From positions 1,426,001 through 1,490,000 of the forward strand of contig NZ_JAFJYC010000001.1 of NCBI RefSeq assembly GCF_018777395.1: a stretch of DNA of 64,000 nucleotides. The letters are read 5' to 3'. Under the pieces are notes generated by a model. It had not been told where the DNA came from and ran no database searches. It was given only the letters and a program-made list of their open reading frames with translations. How positions within the stretch are numbered: the first letter of the stretch is position 1; each line of letters opens with the position of its first letter. This DNA is from Candidatus Sodalis endolongispinus (GTDB lineage: Bacteria; Pseudomonadota; Gammaproteobacteria; Enterobacterales; Enterobacteriaceae). Below, piece after piece: positions 20,303-35,797 of this stretch. The translations under genes were made by a program, and so were the position numbers.

Positions 20303-20890
20303 ATGACAACCAACGGCATTACCGTCGTGATCCTGGCGGGTGGACTCTCGACGCGAATGGGCGGTGAAGATAAGGGTCTGCTGCAAATCAATCACAAGAC
20401 ATTATACCGTTACGTGGACGATCGCCTCGCGCCGCAGGTCGCTTCGCTGATGATTAACGGCAATCGTCACGAGATCATATATCGGCAAAGTGGCTTACGG
20501 GTGTGGTAGCGGATACCTTTCCCGGTTTTGCCGGGCCGTTGGCCGGGATGCTGACAGGTTTAAACCTTGCCGGTAGCGAGTGGGTTGCGTTTGTCCCTTG
20601 TGATGTGCCGGTGTTTCCGCAGGATTTGGTGGCGCGGCTGTGGGCGAATCGACAGCAGGCCCCGGCGGCTTTTGCCTGTGATGACAGCCATGACCATCCC
20701 ACGTTTACGCTACTGCATCGCTCTTTGGCACCGGATCTGGAAGCGTTTTTGCAACGCGGGGGCGGCGGGTAAGACTTTTTCTCTCTGCTGTCCCGTCAAA
20801 GCGGGTAGTGTTTAACGTTTCCCCACCTTATTTCATGAATCTTAATACGCCGCAGGATCTTGCCCTGTGGACACACGGACTGCTGCCATG
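20303..20890 (+). pseudogene. mobA: Molybdenum cofactor guanylyltransferase MobA, frameshifted
   Basis: MobA joins GMP to molybdopterin. N-terminal VVILAGGLSTRMGG-DKG (nucleotide motif, residues 8-24) is intact. At about 20505 two extra bases (GTGTGGTAG for GTGGTAG) shift the frame and create a stop; the correct frame continues ADTFPGFAGPLAGML, FVPCDVP, HPTFTLLHR. A second shift near 20770 follows FLQRGGGG, and the last block, FMNLNTPQDLALW, ends at TGA 20888-20890, which overlaps the mobB ATG. Non-functional. Confidence 0.9.
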
Positions 20891-21402
20891 AGCCTTTCCC
20901 CCTTCCCTTGCTGGCCGTTGCCGCTTATAGCGGCACCGGTAAAACCACCCTTTTTCAGCAGCTCATCCCGCTGCTTGACCAATACGGTCTGCGCGTCGGT
21001 ATCATCAAGCATACCCATCATAAAATGGATGTGGATACGCCCAGCAAAGACAGCTATATGTTACGCAAGGCCGGTGCGCGGCAGACGATGGTGGCGAGTT
21101 CAACGCGCTGGGCGTTGATGACTGAAAACGTGCCGGCGCAGATGCCTTCCTTGGCGTGGCTGGCCGAACAAATGGATCCATCGCTGCTCGATCTGATTCT
21201 GGTGGAGGGCTTCAAGCATGAGTCGGTCAATAAGATCGCTCTCCATCGTTCTGCTACCGGTCAGGATTGGCGCACGCTGATCGACAGCCATGTTATAGCG
21301 ATAGCCAGCAATGTGCGGCTGGACAGCGCGCTACCGCAGCTGGATATTAATCAACCCGCCGATATTGCTCGCTTTATCGTCGATTGGCTCGCACACGCCT
21401 AA
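20888..21402 (+). pseudogene. mobB: MobB, GTP-binding partner of MobA, displaced start
   Basis: Body intact: LLAVAAYSGTGKTTL (P-loop), IKHTHHKMDVDTPSKDSYMLRKAGA, RWALMTE and LDLILVEGFKHE all read in one frame to the TAA at 21400-21402. The natural ATG (20888, overlapping mobA) is in a different frame; a one-base loss in the CTTTCCCCCTTCCC tract (20893-20906) would account for it. An in-frame TTG at 20860 could still start translation, so a residual product is possible. With mobA broken, the Mo-bis-MGD pathway would be lost either way. Confidence 0.75.
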
Positions 21403-21684
21403 GCCTGTATACGCGTTATCGTGTCAGCCAACCGGCACCTGTGCTACGTTGCCGCTTATTGATTGAGCGGCTCTGTGTCCCTGTCGCCCTGAGTATCGTT
21501 CGTGTCGCGACGTTTTTGGCTGCGCCTTCCCCCTTGTAACGCTCATCAACCGAGGGATCCTATCGCGGCCGGCTGCCCCGTTTGTTGCGCCTCAATTGCA
21601 GTGTTGGTGCGCTATTCGCTTGTCTGTCGCTTGTCGACCAGCGGGCGCACTGCCTGTTGCGGCGCCGGCCCGCCGTGGCCCACA
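21403..21684. other. mobB-rRNA terminator intergenic, nothing recognised
   Basis: About 280 bases separating the convergent mobB and rRNA transcription units. No open frame with support and no RNA signature. Confidence 0.4.
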
Positions 21685-21690
21685 AAAACA

Positions 21691-21716
21691 AAAAGCCCCT
21701 GCTGACGCAGAGGGCT
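21691..21716 (-). terminator. rRNA operon terminator
   Basis: On the minus strand AGCCCTCTGCGTCAGCAGGGGC forms a hairpin followed by a T-run (AAAAAGC on the plus strand), about 50 bases after the 5S gene. Confidence 0.8.
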
Positions 21717-21763
21717 CGTTGAACCTGCTTGTCACCCCGTGCTGACCCGGTGCGACGTATTGG

Positions 21764-21883
21764 ATGCCTGGCAGCTCCCTACTCTCGCATGGGGAGACCC
21801 CACACTACCATCGGCGCTACGGCGTTTCACTTCTGAGTTCTGCATGGGGTCAGGTGGGACCACCGCGCTAGTGCCGCCAGGCA
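21764..21883 (-). rRNA. rrf: 5S ribosomal RNA
   Basis: 120 bases beginning TGCCTGGCGGCACTAGCGCG and ending in the complementary CTGCCAGGCAT stem, with the central CCCATGC and GAAGTGAAACGCCGTAGC elements. Third gene of the rRNA operon. Confidence 0.97.
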
Positions 21884-22071
21884 AATTCTCTCTCCGTGCC
21901 GCTCCCGCCGCACAGACTGCTCTTGCCGCCCGACCATCACTTGCGTGACCGTCGGGCATTATCCGGAACATCGCTGATATCGTCTCGTCTCTTGCGTTTT
22001 TGACGTCAACGTTCGCTTTCGCTCTCGTCTCGCACACGCTCTCAAACAGCTCAGGTGTTGTAAGGTTAAGT

Positions 22072-25066
<2,995 letters not shown>

Positions 25067-25398
25067 TCACAACCCTGAGCTGTCTGCACCTTGTCCGACA
25101 GGCTGCACGACCGAAATCCGGCGTTGCGCGGTACTCGGCATCCTCATGGACATACAGTCCACCGCGGTGCCTGCGTGCCGTGCGCCTGGGCTTTCAGCCG
25201 TTCGCGCCGTCTCGCTCGAGTATCGCCATACAGGCGAGACCCGGCGTAGTCTGCGAAGACCGCGCGGAGACAACAGTGCCTGTCGCGCTACAGTGATAAC
25301 GCTTACGCGTTATCTCAGGTTTGCTTACTTCGTTTGAGAGACTCGCATACTGAGTTTGCACTTCAGCATGTGTTTCAAATTTTCAGCTTGTTCCGGAT

Positions 25399-25410
25399 TG
25401 TTAAAGAGCG
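25399..25410 (-). promoter_or_regulatory. Spacer boxA antitermination element
   Basis: The minus strand reads CGCTCTTTAACA upstream of 23S, matching the rRNA boxA consensus TGCTCTTTAACA in all but the first base. Confidence 0.75.
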
Positions 25411-25458
25411 GTATTTCGCAGCTCGCTTGATAAACGCGCTCTGAAATAAAAAGCAAAG

Positions 25459-25534
25459 TGGCGTCCCCTAGGGGGTTCGAACCCCTGTTACCGCCGTGAA
25501 AGGGCAGTGTCCTAGGCCACTAGACGAAGGGGAC
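25459..25534 (-). tRNA. gltT: tRNA-Glu (anticodon TTC)
   Basis: 76 bases from GTCCCCTTCGTCTAG to GGGGACGCCA with encoded CCA; anticodon TTC in CCCTTTCACGG; T-arm GGTTCGAACCC. It differs from E. coli at a few D- and T-arm positions. It lies in the 16S-23S spacer, as in E. coli rrnB, rrnC, rrnE and rrnG. Confidence 0.96.
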
Positions 25535-25753
25535 ACGAAAACGCGGGCAACGTATCGCATGACTTTTACGCGGCAGAGACCGCTTTAAGTCAGGTAACCC
25601 TGACCGCAAAAGCGCCGTTAACGTCGTCGCCCAGCCGCCGATAGCTTTACCCCCGTTCGCCAGGCGAACAGGAAAAAGCCGCCGACGGGCTGCTTTGCTC
25701 GTGACAGTTATCAGACAATCTGTGTGGACACGTCACTTAACGTATCGTTTTGA

Positions 25754-27294
<1,541 letters not shown>

Positions 27295-27419
27295 AAAAGC
27301 TTGATGCTCAAAGAATTAAAACCGGTATTCATAAGAATATTCGTTGTTCACTCTTCAAGACTCGATATTTCGTGTATCGATATCGTCTTGTGAGTGCCCA
27401 CACAGATTGTCTGATAAAT

Positions 27420-27431
27420 TGTTAAAGAGCA
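27420..27431 (-). promoter_or_regulatory. Leader boxA antitermination element
   Basis: The minus strand reads TGCTCTTTAACA exactly, in the 16S leader between P2 and 16S. It recruits NusB/NusE for rRNA antitermination. Confidence 0.85.
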
Positions 27432-27470
27432 GTGCCGGGAGGCTGTTTTCTCGACCGGCGCGGGCGGCGT

Positions 27471-27498
27471 ATATTACGCCTTCCTCTTACAGAGTCAA
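27471..27498 (-). promoter_or_regulatory. rRNA promoter P2
   Basis: On the minus strand TTGACT (27493-27498), a 16-base spacer and TAATAT (27471-27476), followed by a GC-rich discriminator. The surrounding sequence CTTGACTCTGTAA resembles E. coli rrn P2. Confidence 0.85.
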
Positions 27499-27579
27499 GC
27501 TTTTATTCTCCCGTAGCGGGCTGCCTGCCTCTGGCTGAGCCGGTGCGCCGCAGCGACTGTTCCCGGTCAGCAGAGGCGC

Positions 27580-27607
27580 ATTATAGGGCCTGGACGGCCG
27601 GTGACAA
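27580..27607 (-). promoter_or_regulatory. rRNA promoter P1
   Basis: On the minus strand TTGTCA (27602-27607), a 16-base spacer and a perfect TATAAT (27580-27585), followed by GCGCC as in E. coli rrn P1. The AT-rich segment GTTGTAATTAG just upstream would be the UP element. Confidence 0.85.
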
Positions 27608-27931
27608 GTGCTAATTACAACTTTTGCGCCGAGTGGCGATAAATTAAACGAAGCGCCTAATTTCCATGGCCCGATTAACGGTCTGACGTTGGTTTTCAGT
27701 CGAGTCCGATGCCGATGCGCTAAAGAACCTTATGCCCTTATGCCCTTATTCCTTTATCACCATATTCCCTTATCACCCTATTGCGTCATTCCATTATTCC
27801 CTTGTTCGCATATTCCCAAATTGCTCGCCGGCCATCATTTTCCGCCGCCGGGGCAATGCCACGGTCGACTGACATCGGACTCGCGAAAGGAAAGGCAATG
27901 ACGCGCGGCGAGATAGCAGCATCGGGGGTGA
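27608..27931. other. Region upstream of rRNA P1 with a CCCTTAT-like low-complexity tract
   Basis: 324 bases between murI and P1. Fis sites would be expected in the first 150 but cannot be called by eye. From 27728 to 27820 the plus strand is a run of imperfect short repeats (TTATGCCC, TTATTCC, TTATCACC, ATATTCCC). No gene seen. Confidence 0.45.
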
Positions 27932-28804
27932 TTAAAGCGTAAGCTTTCCCAATGAGCCGAAACCATAGCGCGTCAGTGCCGGCATCAACGCTACCGCCTG
28001 CGGTGTGGTGGCAAGGCAATAGGCTTTATTCGGTCCCGTTTCGCCCTGCAGGCTGCTCACATCCATATCATGCTCCACCAGCCAGGCCGCGCGGCGAGCA
28101 ATGGCCGAACCGGAATCGACCAGACGGGTGCCTTCCGGCAGTACCGCCTGTAACTCTTGGCTCAACAAAGGGAAGTGGGTACAGCCCAGCACAACCGTGT
28201 CAGGCGGCTCCGCTGCCCTCAACCAGGGGCGCAGAAGTTTGCGCAACACCGGCAGCGGCACCATTTCGCCGTGCAGTTTGGCTTCCGCCATATCCACCAG
28301 TTCGGCCGTCCCCAACTGCAGGATTTGGCAATCGCCGGCGTATTGATTAATGAGATCGTGGGTGTAGCTGCGCTGTACGGTTGCGCGGGTCGCCAGCAAC
28401 CCGACGATACCATTACGGGTGAGTCGGGCCGCCGGTTTGATCGCCGGTACCACGCCGATAATCGGGCAGGGGAAACACTCACGCAGCGCCTGCAGGGAAA
28501 TGGTGCTGGCGGTATTGCAGGCAACAATGACCAAATCAATCTTATGCAGTTGCCACATCGCACCGACAATGGCGACGCCCCTGTCGACAATGAACTGCTC
28601 CGGTTTCTCCCCATAAGGGAAAGCCTCATTGTCAAATACGTACAAATAATGGGCATTAGGCAACGTTTGCCTGACTTCATCATAAATCGACATGCCCCCC
28701 ACACCAGAGTCAAAAACAAGAATGGTGGGCCGTTTGACGACGCTGCCGTCAGAAAGCATAGGTTCCGGTGAGATAGAATTCCCGCCCTGCAGTCGGGTAG
28801 CCAT
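27932..28804 (-). CDS. murI: Glutamate racemase
   Basis: Makes D-glutamate for peptidoglycan. Start chosen at ATG 28804 (MATRLQGGN aligns with E. coli MATKLQDGN) rather than the upstream ATG at 28849; 290 residues. [10 protein letters not shown] (residues 31-40), catalytic cysteines in VACNTAST and LGCTHFPLL, and VDSGSAIA are intact. The start overlaps the end of the upstream btuB by 56 bases, as in E. coli, so translation was probably coupled to btuB, which is now broken. Confidence 0.96.
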   Translation of the reverse strand: MATRLQGGNSISPEPMLSDGSVVKRPTILVFDSGVGGMSIYDEVRQTLPNAHYLYVFDNEAFPYGEKPEQFIVDRGVAIVGAMWQLHKIDLVIVACNTASTISLQALRECFPCPIIGVVPAIKPAARLTRNGIVGLLATRATVQRSYTHDLINQYAGDCQILQLGTAELVDMAEAKLHGEMVPLPVLRKLLRPWLRAAEPPDTVVLGCTHFPLLSQELQAVLPEGTRLVDSGSAIARRAAWLVEHDMDVSSLQGETGPNKAYCLATTPQAVALMPALTRYGFGSLGKLTL

Positions 28805-30636
28805 AAGCTGTCTCATAATTTTTATCGAACACATTGGCCAGTCTACCACGAACCGTCAACCGGGTTGTCAGCGGATATGACGCCGCAATATCCCAAAGAC
28901 TGACCCCGCCCAACCGTACGCGTTGATTGGTGTTGTAATTAGTGTCCCAACTCTGCCCCAAATAACGGTAATTCAGTGACCAATCGATATTGGCCACCAG
29001 CCAGTCCAACTGGTATTTCACCTGCTGTTTCGCGCGGCGGGCCAATATTTCGTTGGTCTTGGCATCACGCGGATCGAGATATTCCAGTGTCACCTGATGG
29101 GACAGCACCCCGGTGGTAAACGAGCCGGTCCATTCCATCCCTTCAATGCGCGCCTTGCCGATATTGTAATAAGCGTCCTCGCCGCTATCCCACGCAATCA
29201 TATCGTCGATATCGTTGCGATAGGCCGTTAACCGCCAATCAAGCGGGCCGGTCAAGCCTTCAATCCCGCCTTCCCATTGCTTGCTCTGCTCGGGATTGAG
29301 CTGCGCATTGCCGCCATACGCGCTGTAAAGCTGGCCGAGATTGGGTGCCTTATACGCGGTGCCATAAGACAACAGGAGTTGATAGCCTTCGACCACTTCC
29401 CAGGCGGCGCTGCCCTGCCATGTACCGTGCCAGCCAAACTGCGAATTATCGTCCTCTCTGGCCGCCCCCTCAAGGGTGACAGGACCGTATAATTGCTGCA
29501 CCGTGGCATACAGACCGGTATTGCGCTGTTCGTAGCCATCAGTGAGATAATTGGTGCCGGGCTCGGTAGTTTGCTTCTGCCAATCCACCCCGGCGCTGGC
29601 GGTGCCGTGGGTGATATGCAGCGTGTTTCCCCATTGCAGATAATACTGCTGGGAATCATCCAGCGTGGCGGAATCCGCATAGGGTCCATAGCGAGGATCG
29701 TAATTGTAGTCTTTGGTATGGTTGTAGCTGAAAGACAATTGGGACGCATAGATCCCCTGCTGAAAGCGCAGGCCGGTGTCCCAGCCAGGTGCGGCTGTAG
29801 AGCTGGCGGGTATCCGGCAGCGCATCCGGGTGATTGAAGTCGCTATAAGAATAGGTACCGTTGTAGGCGCTGCGGTTGCTGAAACCATAGGTGCGGGCAA
29901 ACCCGCCGAACCGATCGTTGAAGCGATGTTCCAGCCCGGCGTACAAGGTTTTACTCATAAAACCATCGCGATCGGGCTGTGCCGGATCGCCGTAGGTATC
30001 CGGCAAGTTGGCCCGAACATCGAATCCGCGGGTATAGGTGTAATTACCCGCCAGAGTGGCGGTGGTATCCTCTCCCAACTGCTGGCGGGTAGCGCCATCA
30101 TAGGTCTGATAACCGTGGGAGCCCATGCCGGCGCTGAGCGTGCTGCCGTTCTGCTCTCGGGTAGTAATAATATTGACCACACCGCCAATCGCATCCGAGC
30201 CGTAGACCGCCGAGCGCGGTCCGCGGATATATTCAATGCGCTGTACCAGTGCGATGGGGATCTGTCTGAGATCGGATGAGCCGGAAATGCCCGCCTGATT
30301 CATGCGCACGCCGTCGATTAAGACCAGCGCATGGCTGGCGTTCGTACCGCGAATAAACAGCGAGCTTTGTTGACCGAGACCGCCGTTCTGACCGATGTCC
30401 ACCCCGGGCAACCGGCTTAGCGCCTCGGCCACCGATTTGATCTGCCCGCGGTCGATATCGTCGCGGGTGACCACGCTGACCGGCGCCAGTACCGTGGAAA
30501 CGGGTTGCGGGAAACGGTTCGCGGAGACTATTAGCGCATTGCCGCCGTCGGCCTGCGTTGCGCCAGTCTCTTGCCCCCAGCCGGAAAAAGCCGTGACGGA
30601 GAGCATCACCAGCACGGTCGTTTTTGTATTAAACAT
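28749..30636 (-). pseudogene. btuB: Outer-membrane vitamin B12 receptor BtuB, broken by a 4-base duplication
   Basis: TonB-dependent barrel for cobalamin uptake. N-terminal part: signal peptide, TonB box-like [10 protein letters not shown], plug with [21 protein letters not shown]-terminal part: barrel strands from TGLRFQQG to the terminal YLTGTYAF. The junction reads SRTW then ACCTGGCTGGGACACC, where ACCTGGGACACC is expected: a CTGG duplication at about 29781-29788 shifts the frame. No other lesion is seen. No cobalamin riboswitch B12-box could be recognised upstream (30640-30890). Confidence 0.93.
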
Positions 30637-30885
30637 CTTTCGCATCCAATCGATTGGCAGGACGCCGCGGGCGACAGGTACCGGACGCCGGTGGCGGACC
30701 TTGAGCAGGCGACGGAAAACCGGCCATGTATTGGCCGAACAATAATCCTACCGTCCCGGTTATAAACGTGTCCAGGAAACAAATGCACCTAAACAATGAC
30801 AGGCGACAAAACTGGACATTAACGGTTTATTCCCTACAATCCCGGGCAAAAGCGGTAATGACCGCCCGACCAGCAGGAAACGACC

Positions 30886-31998
30886 ATGACGCCAGAGACG
30901 TTACCCATTAGACAGTATGAACAGCAGCTGGCGGAAAAAGCGGAACGTCTGGGGCAGATGATGCTGCCTTTCCAGGCGCCCGAGGCGCAAATTTTCCGCT
31001 CACAACCCTCGCATTATCGCATGCACGCCGAATTTCGAGTCTGGCATGATGAGGATGACCTGTATCACATCATGTTCGATCCGCAGACCAAAGCGCGGAT
31101 CCGCATCGATCATTTCATGCCCGGCAGTCCGCTCATCAATGTGCTGATGACCGAAATGATGACGGCCATACGCCCGGAACCCCTGTTGCGCGCCAAACTG
31201 TTCCAAATAGACTATCTCACGACGCAGAGCGGTGAGGCGGTGGTTACCCTCATCTATCACCGGCCGCTGGACGACGCCTGGCGCGAGTGCGCCGCAGGCC
31301 TGCGTGACGCCCTGCGCGCGCGCGGCTATCACATCCAGTTCATCGGTCGCGCCAGCAAGACCAAAATTTGCCTGGATCACGATTATGTCGACGAGCGTTT
31401 GACCGTCGCCGGCCGCACGCTCATTTACCGGCAAATCGAGAACAGCTTTACCCAGCCCAATGCCGGAGTCAATATACACATGCTGGAATGGGCGCTGGCG
31501 GCCACCGAAGGCGCGCAGGGGGACTTACTGGAGCTTTACTGCGGCAACGGCAATTTTTCGCTGGCGCTAGCGCGTCACTTCGACCGGGTGCTTGCCACCG
31601 AAATCGCCAAGCCGTCGGTGGAGGCCGCGCACTATAACATCGCCGCAAATCACATCGATAATGTGCAGATAGTCCGTATGTCGGCTGAGGAGTTTACCCA
31701 GGCGATGCGCAAAGAGCGGGAGTTTACCCGTCTTAAGGCGATTGATTTACAGAGCTACCGTTGCGAAACGATTTTCGTTGACCCGCCGCGTAGCGGGCTG
31801 GACGAAGCGACGGTCAGCATGGTGCAGGCGTATCCCCGGATCCTGTATATCTCCTGCAACCCTGATTCTCTGTGCCGCAACCTTGCCACGCTGTCGAACA
31901 CCCACACTATCGAGCGGCTGGCGCTGTTTGATCAGTTCCCCTACACCCACCATATGGAATGTGGCGTGTTGCTGGTGCGCAAGGCGACGGCGGTTTGA
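30886..31998 (+). CDS. trmA: tRNA (uracil-54-C5)-methyltransferase TrmA
   Basis: Forms ribothymidine (m5U54) in the T-loop of nearly all tRNAs. 370 residues, normal. Motifs: SAM-binding [16 protein letters not shown] (near 215), VDPPRSGLD (near 300) and the catalytic cysteine in [20 protein letters not shown] and the C-terminal [13 protein letters not shown] are conserved. The ATG follows AGGAAACG. Divergent from btuB, as in E. coli. No lesion. Confidence 0.96.
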   Translation: MTPETLPIRQYEQQLAEKAERLGQMMLPFQAPEAQIFRSQPSHYRMHAEFRVWHDEDDLYHIMFDPQTKARIRIDHFMPGSPLINVLMTEMMTAIRPEPLLRAKLFQIDYLTTQSGEAVVTLIYHRPLDDAWRECAAGLRDALRARGYHIQFIGRASKTKICLDHDYVDERLTVAGRTLIYRQIENSFTQPNAGVNIHMLEWALAATEGAQGDLLELYCGNGNFSLALARHFDRVLATEIAKPSVEAAHYNIAANHIDNVQIVRMSAEEFTQAMRKEREFTRLKAIDLQSYRCETIFVDPPRSGLDEATVSMVQAYPRILYISCNPDSLCRNLATLSNTHTIERLALFDQFPYTHHMECGVLLVRKATAV

Positions 31999-32026
31999 GC
32001 CGTCGGCGCCCGGCCTGAATCAGGTA

Positions 32027-32404
32027 TCAGTCGTATTCATCGCCGTCCGCTTGCGTGCGGCGCAGGATTTTCAGCCGCCGGCCAATCCACAACACCAGCA
32101 CCACCGCCAGAATTGACGGTACGAAATTGGAGCCGATTGCGGGATATTCGGCGCGGACAACCGCGCTGTACAATAACAGCCCAAGCAGAAAATTCGCCGC
32201 CACCAGCAGCGGATAACCAGGCGGCATGGCACTTTGGTGATAACGATGATGCAGGCAGTGCAACGCCAGGGCCAGCGCAATCGGCGGGAAGAACGAAAAA
32301 AGCACAATGGCGCTAAAAAGCGCGGTGAAACTGCCGTTAAGGGACAAGCCCGCAATCAGTGCCAACAGCAGTGTGCCTTTCTCTGCAATGGGGTGTTGGG
32401 TCAT
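32027..32404 (-). CDS. yijD: YijD inner-membrane protein
   Basis: 125 residues with four hydrophobic segments; function unknown. GTLLLALIAGLSLNG, LLYSAVVRAEYPAIGSNF and VLWIGRRL are shared with E. coli YijD. It is the second gene of the fabR-yijD operon; its ATG is four bases after the fabR stop. Confidence 0.9.
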   Translation of the reverse strand: MTQHPIAEKGTLLLALIAGLSLNGSFTALFSAIVLFSFFPPIALALALHCLHHRYHQSAMPPGYPLLVAANFLLGLLLYSAVVRAEYPAIGSNFVPSILAVVLVLWIGRRLKILRRTQADGDEYD

Positions 32405-32407
32405 CTG

Positions 32408-33052
32408 TTACCTGCCATTATTCTCAGTAAGGGTCAGCGCTTTTTCCTGCTCGCGACGGTACCAATAAAAAGCCCCTTTGGAAATCATGCGCAGCTGCAG
32501 CACCAGCCGCTCTTCCAGCTGGCGGCGCTGCTCTAGATCGACATCCAGCGCCTCGGCGCCGGCATTAAACACGATGATGACCATCGCCTCCGCCTGCGCT
32601 TCGGTAAAACTGCGCGGCATATGGTTCTCGATTTCCAAATAATCGGCCAGTTCGGCGATGAAATGCTGGATTTCCCGCGCCACCGCGGCGCGGAAGGCGC
32701 TGGAGGTGCCGGAACGTTCACGCAGCAGCAGGCGGAAAGCGTTGGGATTATTACCAATAAATTCCATAAACGTAGCCACCGAGGTGCGGATCACGCTGCC
32801 ACCCTTGGCGATACGCTGACGCGCCTGGCGCATCAGCTGGCGCAACATCAGGCCGCTTTCGTCCACCATGGTGAGGCCCAACTCATCCACATCGCGAAAA
32901 TGGCGGTAAAATGAGGTGGGTGCAATACCGGCTTGGCGGGCGACTTCACGCAGGCTCAGGCTAGCGAAACTGCGTTCAGCGCTCAACTGGCTGAAGGCCG
33001 CCTCAATGAGCGAACGCCGGGTTCGCTCTTTTTGTTGCGCTCTGACGCCCAT
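32408..33052 (-). CDS. fabR: Fatty acid biosynthesis repressor FabR
   Basis: TetR-family repressor of fabA and fabB that senses the unsaturated to saturated acyl-ACP ratio. Start at ATG 33052 ([14 protein letters not shown]); 214 residues. The [25 protein letters not shown] (split here: residues 30-52), is nearly identical to E. coli, as is the ligand domain. Divergent from sthA, co-transcribed with yijD. Confidence 0.96.
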   Translation of the reverse strand: MGVRAQQKERTRRSLIEAAFSQLSAERSFASLSLREVARQAGIAPTSFYRHFRDVDELGLTMVDESGLMLRQLMRQARQRIAKGGSVIRTSVATFMEFIGNNPNAFRLLLRERSGTSSAFRAAVAREIQHFIAELADYLEIENHMPRSFTEAQAEAMVIIVFNAGAEALDVDLEQRRQLEERLVLQLRMISKGAFYWYRREQEKALTLTENNGR

Positions 33053-33295
33053 ATAAACCATCCAGCCTCGCCATTAATGTAGAAAAACAACTATATCAAA
33101 ATTTGTTGCAACAGCGTTGATACAAACTGTGTATTTTAACGTCCCAAACGCCCTGGTACCAACCTTGACCGTCCCCGTGGGCGCGAAGGGACGATCCGTG
33201 CGATTACCCTCCGCCCGCTACGTTGACAATTGGGATATGCGGGCGTTGATGTTACAATTAGGTTGTTAATTTGTACTTATCGGGTTGGGGCAGCT

Positions 33296-34693
33296 ATGCA
33301 AGCGAAGTACGATTACGATGCCATTATTATCGGTTCCGGTCCCGGCGGCGAAGGCGCCGCCATGGGGTTGACCAAGCGGGGCGCGCGCGTCGCGGTCATT
33401 GAGCGCTATGACAACGTCGGCGGCGGCTGTACCCATTGGGGCACCATACCCTCCAAAGCGCTGCGCCAGGCGGTCAGCCGGATTATTGAAGTTAATCAGA
33501 GCCCGCTGCACGGTAATACCCGCCTGCCCCACACCGGTTTCGCCGATATTTTGCGTCATGCCGATCAGGTCATAAAGCAGCAAACCCACATGCGCCAGGG
33601 TTTTTACGAGCGCAACCACTGCCAAATCTTTACCGGCGAGGCCAGCTTCGTCGATGAACACCGGGTGCAGATCCACTACGGCGATAACACGACCGAAACC
33701 CTCAGCGCGGAAAACATCGTTATCGCCTGCGGCTCCCGGCCCTATCACCCGCAAGATGTGGATTTCGACCATCCGCGTGTCTATGACAGCGACTCTATCC
33801 TCGATCTCAAGCACGATCCCCACCATGTCATTATCTACGGCGCCGGCGTCATCGGTTGCGAGTACGCCTCGATTTTCCGCGGCATGAACGTCAAGGTGGA
33901 TCTGATTAATACCCGGGATCGGCTGCTGGCGTTCCTCGATCAGGAGATGTCCGACGCCTTGTCCTATCATTTCTGGGAAAACGGGGTAGTTATTCGCCAC
34001 AATGAGGAATACGAAGAAATCAAAGGGCTCGAGGACGGCGTCGAGGTGCGTTTCCGCTCCGGCAAGCGCATGAAAGCCGATTGCCTGCTCTACGCCAATG
34101 GCCGCACCGGCAATATCGATACGCTCAAGCTGGACAATGTCTTGCTGGAAGCGGACAGCCGCGGCCTTATCAAGGTCAACAGCATGTATCAGACCGCCGC
34201 CCGCCATATTTACGCGGTCGGCGATGTGATTGGCTACCCCAGCCTGGCCTCCGCGGCTTATGATCAGGGCCGTATCGCCGCGCAGGTGATCATCAAAGGC
34301 CAGGCCAATGTGCAGCTGATTGAAAATATTCCCACCGGCATTTATACCATTCCCGAAATCAGCTCTGTCGGCAAAACCGAGCAAGAGCTCACGGCATTGA
34401 AGATCCCGTATGAAGTCGGACGCGCGCAGTTCAAACATCTGGCGCGGGCGCAAATCGTCGGCATGAATGTCGGTAGCCTGAAATTGTTATTTCACCGCGA
34501 GACGAAGCAGATCCTAGGCATCCACTGTTTTGGCGAGCGCGCCGCCGAAATTATTCATATCGGCCAGGCCATCATGGAGCAGAAGGGGGAAGGCAATACT
34601 ATCGAGTATTTCGTCAATACCACCTTCAATTATCCCACCATGGCGGAAGCCTACCGGGTGGCAGCGCTTAACGGCTTAAACCGCCTCTTTTAA
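33296..34693 (+). CDS. sthA: Soluble pyridine nucleotide transhydrogenase
   Basis: FAD enzyme that turns surplus NADPH into NADH. Start at ATG 33296, giving 465 residues as usual. FAD site [15 protein letters not shown] (near 11), [13 protein letters not shown] (the cysteine-threonine variant that marks SthA in place of a disulfide), NAD site [13 protein letters not shown], and AVGDVIG. The 3' end overlaps the oxyR end by 18 bases in convergent orientation. No lesion. Confidence 0.97.
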   Translation: MQAKYDYDAIIIGSGPGGEGAAMGLTKRGARVAVIERYDNVGGGCTHWGTIPSKALRQAVSRIIEVNQSPLHGNTRLPHTGFADILRHADQVIKQQTHMRQGFYERNHCQIFTGEASFVDEHRVQIHYGDNTTETLSAENIVIACGSRPYHPQDVDFDHPRVYDSDSILDLKHDPHHVIIYGAGVIGCEYASIFRGMNVKVDLINTRDRLLAFLDQEMSDALSYHFWENGVVIRHNEEYEEIKGLEDGVEVRFRSGKRMKADCLLYANGRTGNIDTLKLDNVLLEADSRGLIKVNSMYQTAARHIYAVGDVIGYPSLASAAYDQGRIAAQVIIKGQANVQLIENIPTGIYTIPEISSVGKTEQELTALKIPYEVGRAQFKHLARAQIVGMNVGSLKLLFHRETKQILGIHCFGERAAEIIHIGQAIMEQKGEGNTIEYFVNTTFNYPTMAEAYRVAALNGLNRLF

Positions 34694-35593
34694 GCCAGTG
34701 ACCATGTAGGCTTGCATATGGCTGCGGATACTGTCCGCCAGTTGCTCATAGCGGGCACGCAGCGGTGAACCGGGGCGATACACCAGCGCAATGGTACGTT
34801 TCGGTTCCGGTTTGTAACAAGGGAGATAGCAAACGCCATCCCGCTTGCGCTCCCGCGGTACCGCCAGGGAGGGCAACAAGGTAATGCCGCTGCCCGCCGC
34901 CACCATATTGCGCAGGGTTTCCAGGCTGGTAGCGCGGAGATGGGTGTCTTCATCGGCACCGGCCTGGAAGCAAAACCCCATCGCCTGATCGCGCAAACAG
35001 TGGCCATCCTCCAGCATCAGCAGACGCTCGCCGGCCAGATCGGACATTGGCACCCGATCGCGATCCGCCCATGGATGATCGGCATAGATAGCCAACTGCA
35101 TTGGTTCGTCAAACAAGGGCACCTCAATAAACGCTTCCGACTCCTTCACCAGCGCCAGAATGGCGCAGTCCAGCTTGCCGCTGTCGAGCTGCTGTAGCAG
35201 CTGGCTGGTTTGGGACTCATGCAAGTACATTTCCAGCTTGGGAAAGGTCTGGTGCAGCGTCGGAACAATATGCGGCAGCAGATACGGCCCCACGGTGTGG
35301 ATAAGGCCGATATGGAGCGGCCCCGACATGGATTCTCCCTGCTGGCTGGCCATCTCGCGCAGAACTTTCACTTCCCGCAGCACCGTACGCGCCTGATCCA
35401 CCAACAGCAGGCCGGCTTGGGTGAAAAGCACTTTACGGCTGGTTCGTTCCAACAGCATCACGCCCAATTCATCTTCCAGCTTGCGCACCTGTCCGCTGAG
35501 CGTGGGCTGACTGACATGGCAGGAGTCGGCGGCGCGTCGAAAATGACGATGCTCGGCCAGAGCCACCAAATATTCTAGATCGCGAATGTTCAT
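34676..35593 (-). CDS. oxyR: Hydrogen-peroxide sensor and regulator OxyR
   Basis: LysR-type activator of peroxide defence. Start at ATG 35593 ([18 protein letters not shown]); 305 residues. HTH at residues 18-37 ([17 protein letters not shown]). The redox cysteines are both present in [16 protein letters not shown] (199 and 208 in E. coli). It therefore appears functional. ATAGCTAAAACCAAT (35661-35675) upstream resembles half of an OxyR site and would fit autoregulation. Confidence 0.96.
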   Translation of the reverse strand: MNIRDLEYLVALAEHRHFRRAADSCHVSQPTLSGQVRKLEDELGVMLLERTSRKVLFTQAGLLLVDQARTVLREVKVLREMASQQGESMSGPLHIGLIHTVGPYLLPHIVPTLHQTFPKLEMYLHESQTSQLLQQLDSGKLDCAILALVKESEAFIEVPLFDEPMQLAIYADHPWADRDRVPMSDLAGERLLMLEDGHCLRDQAMGFCFQAGADEDTHLRATSLETLRNMVAAGSGITLLPSLAVPRERKRDGVCYLPCYKPEPKRTIALVYRPGSPLRARYEQLADSIRSHMQAYMVTGLKEAV

Positions 35594-35797
35594 CAATTCC
35601 TCCATCGACGCGATAGCCCGCGTCGATAGATAGAATAGCAATCAACGATTAACCCTATCAATAGCTAAAACCAATAATAATTTACGCCACAGGTTAATGG
35701 TGTCCCACTTCACCAATCTCATAAAATGACGGGAGAAAGTTACGGGTTAGGCAGGGAAAAGGTCCCGCAAGCGATATTCTCTGCCTATCCGAACGAT
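35594..35797. promoter_or_regulatory. oxyR upstream region, no OxyS gene recognised
   Basis: In E. coli the OxyS RNA is encoded divergently here, between oxyR and argH. Neither its 5' sequence nor its GGATCTCC-type terminator hairpin is visible. The stretch holds the possible OxyR half-site at 35661-35675 and then the tandem array. Confidence 0.45.

Noticed and set aside
30640..30890. Cobalamin riboswitch before btuB
   Set aside because: Looked for the B12-box and the conserved core segments on the minus strand and found none convincing. A covariance model would be needed to exclude a degenerate one.
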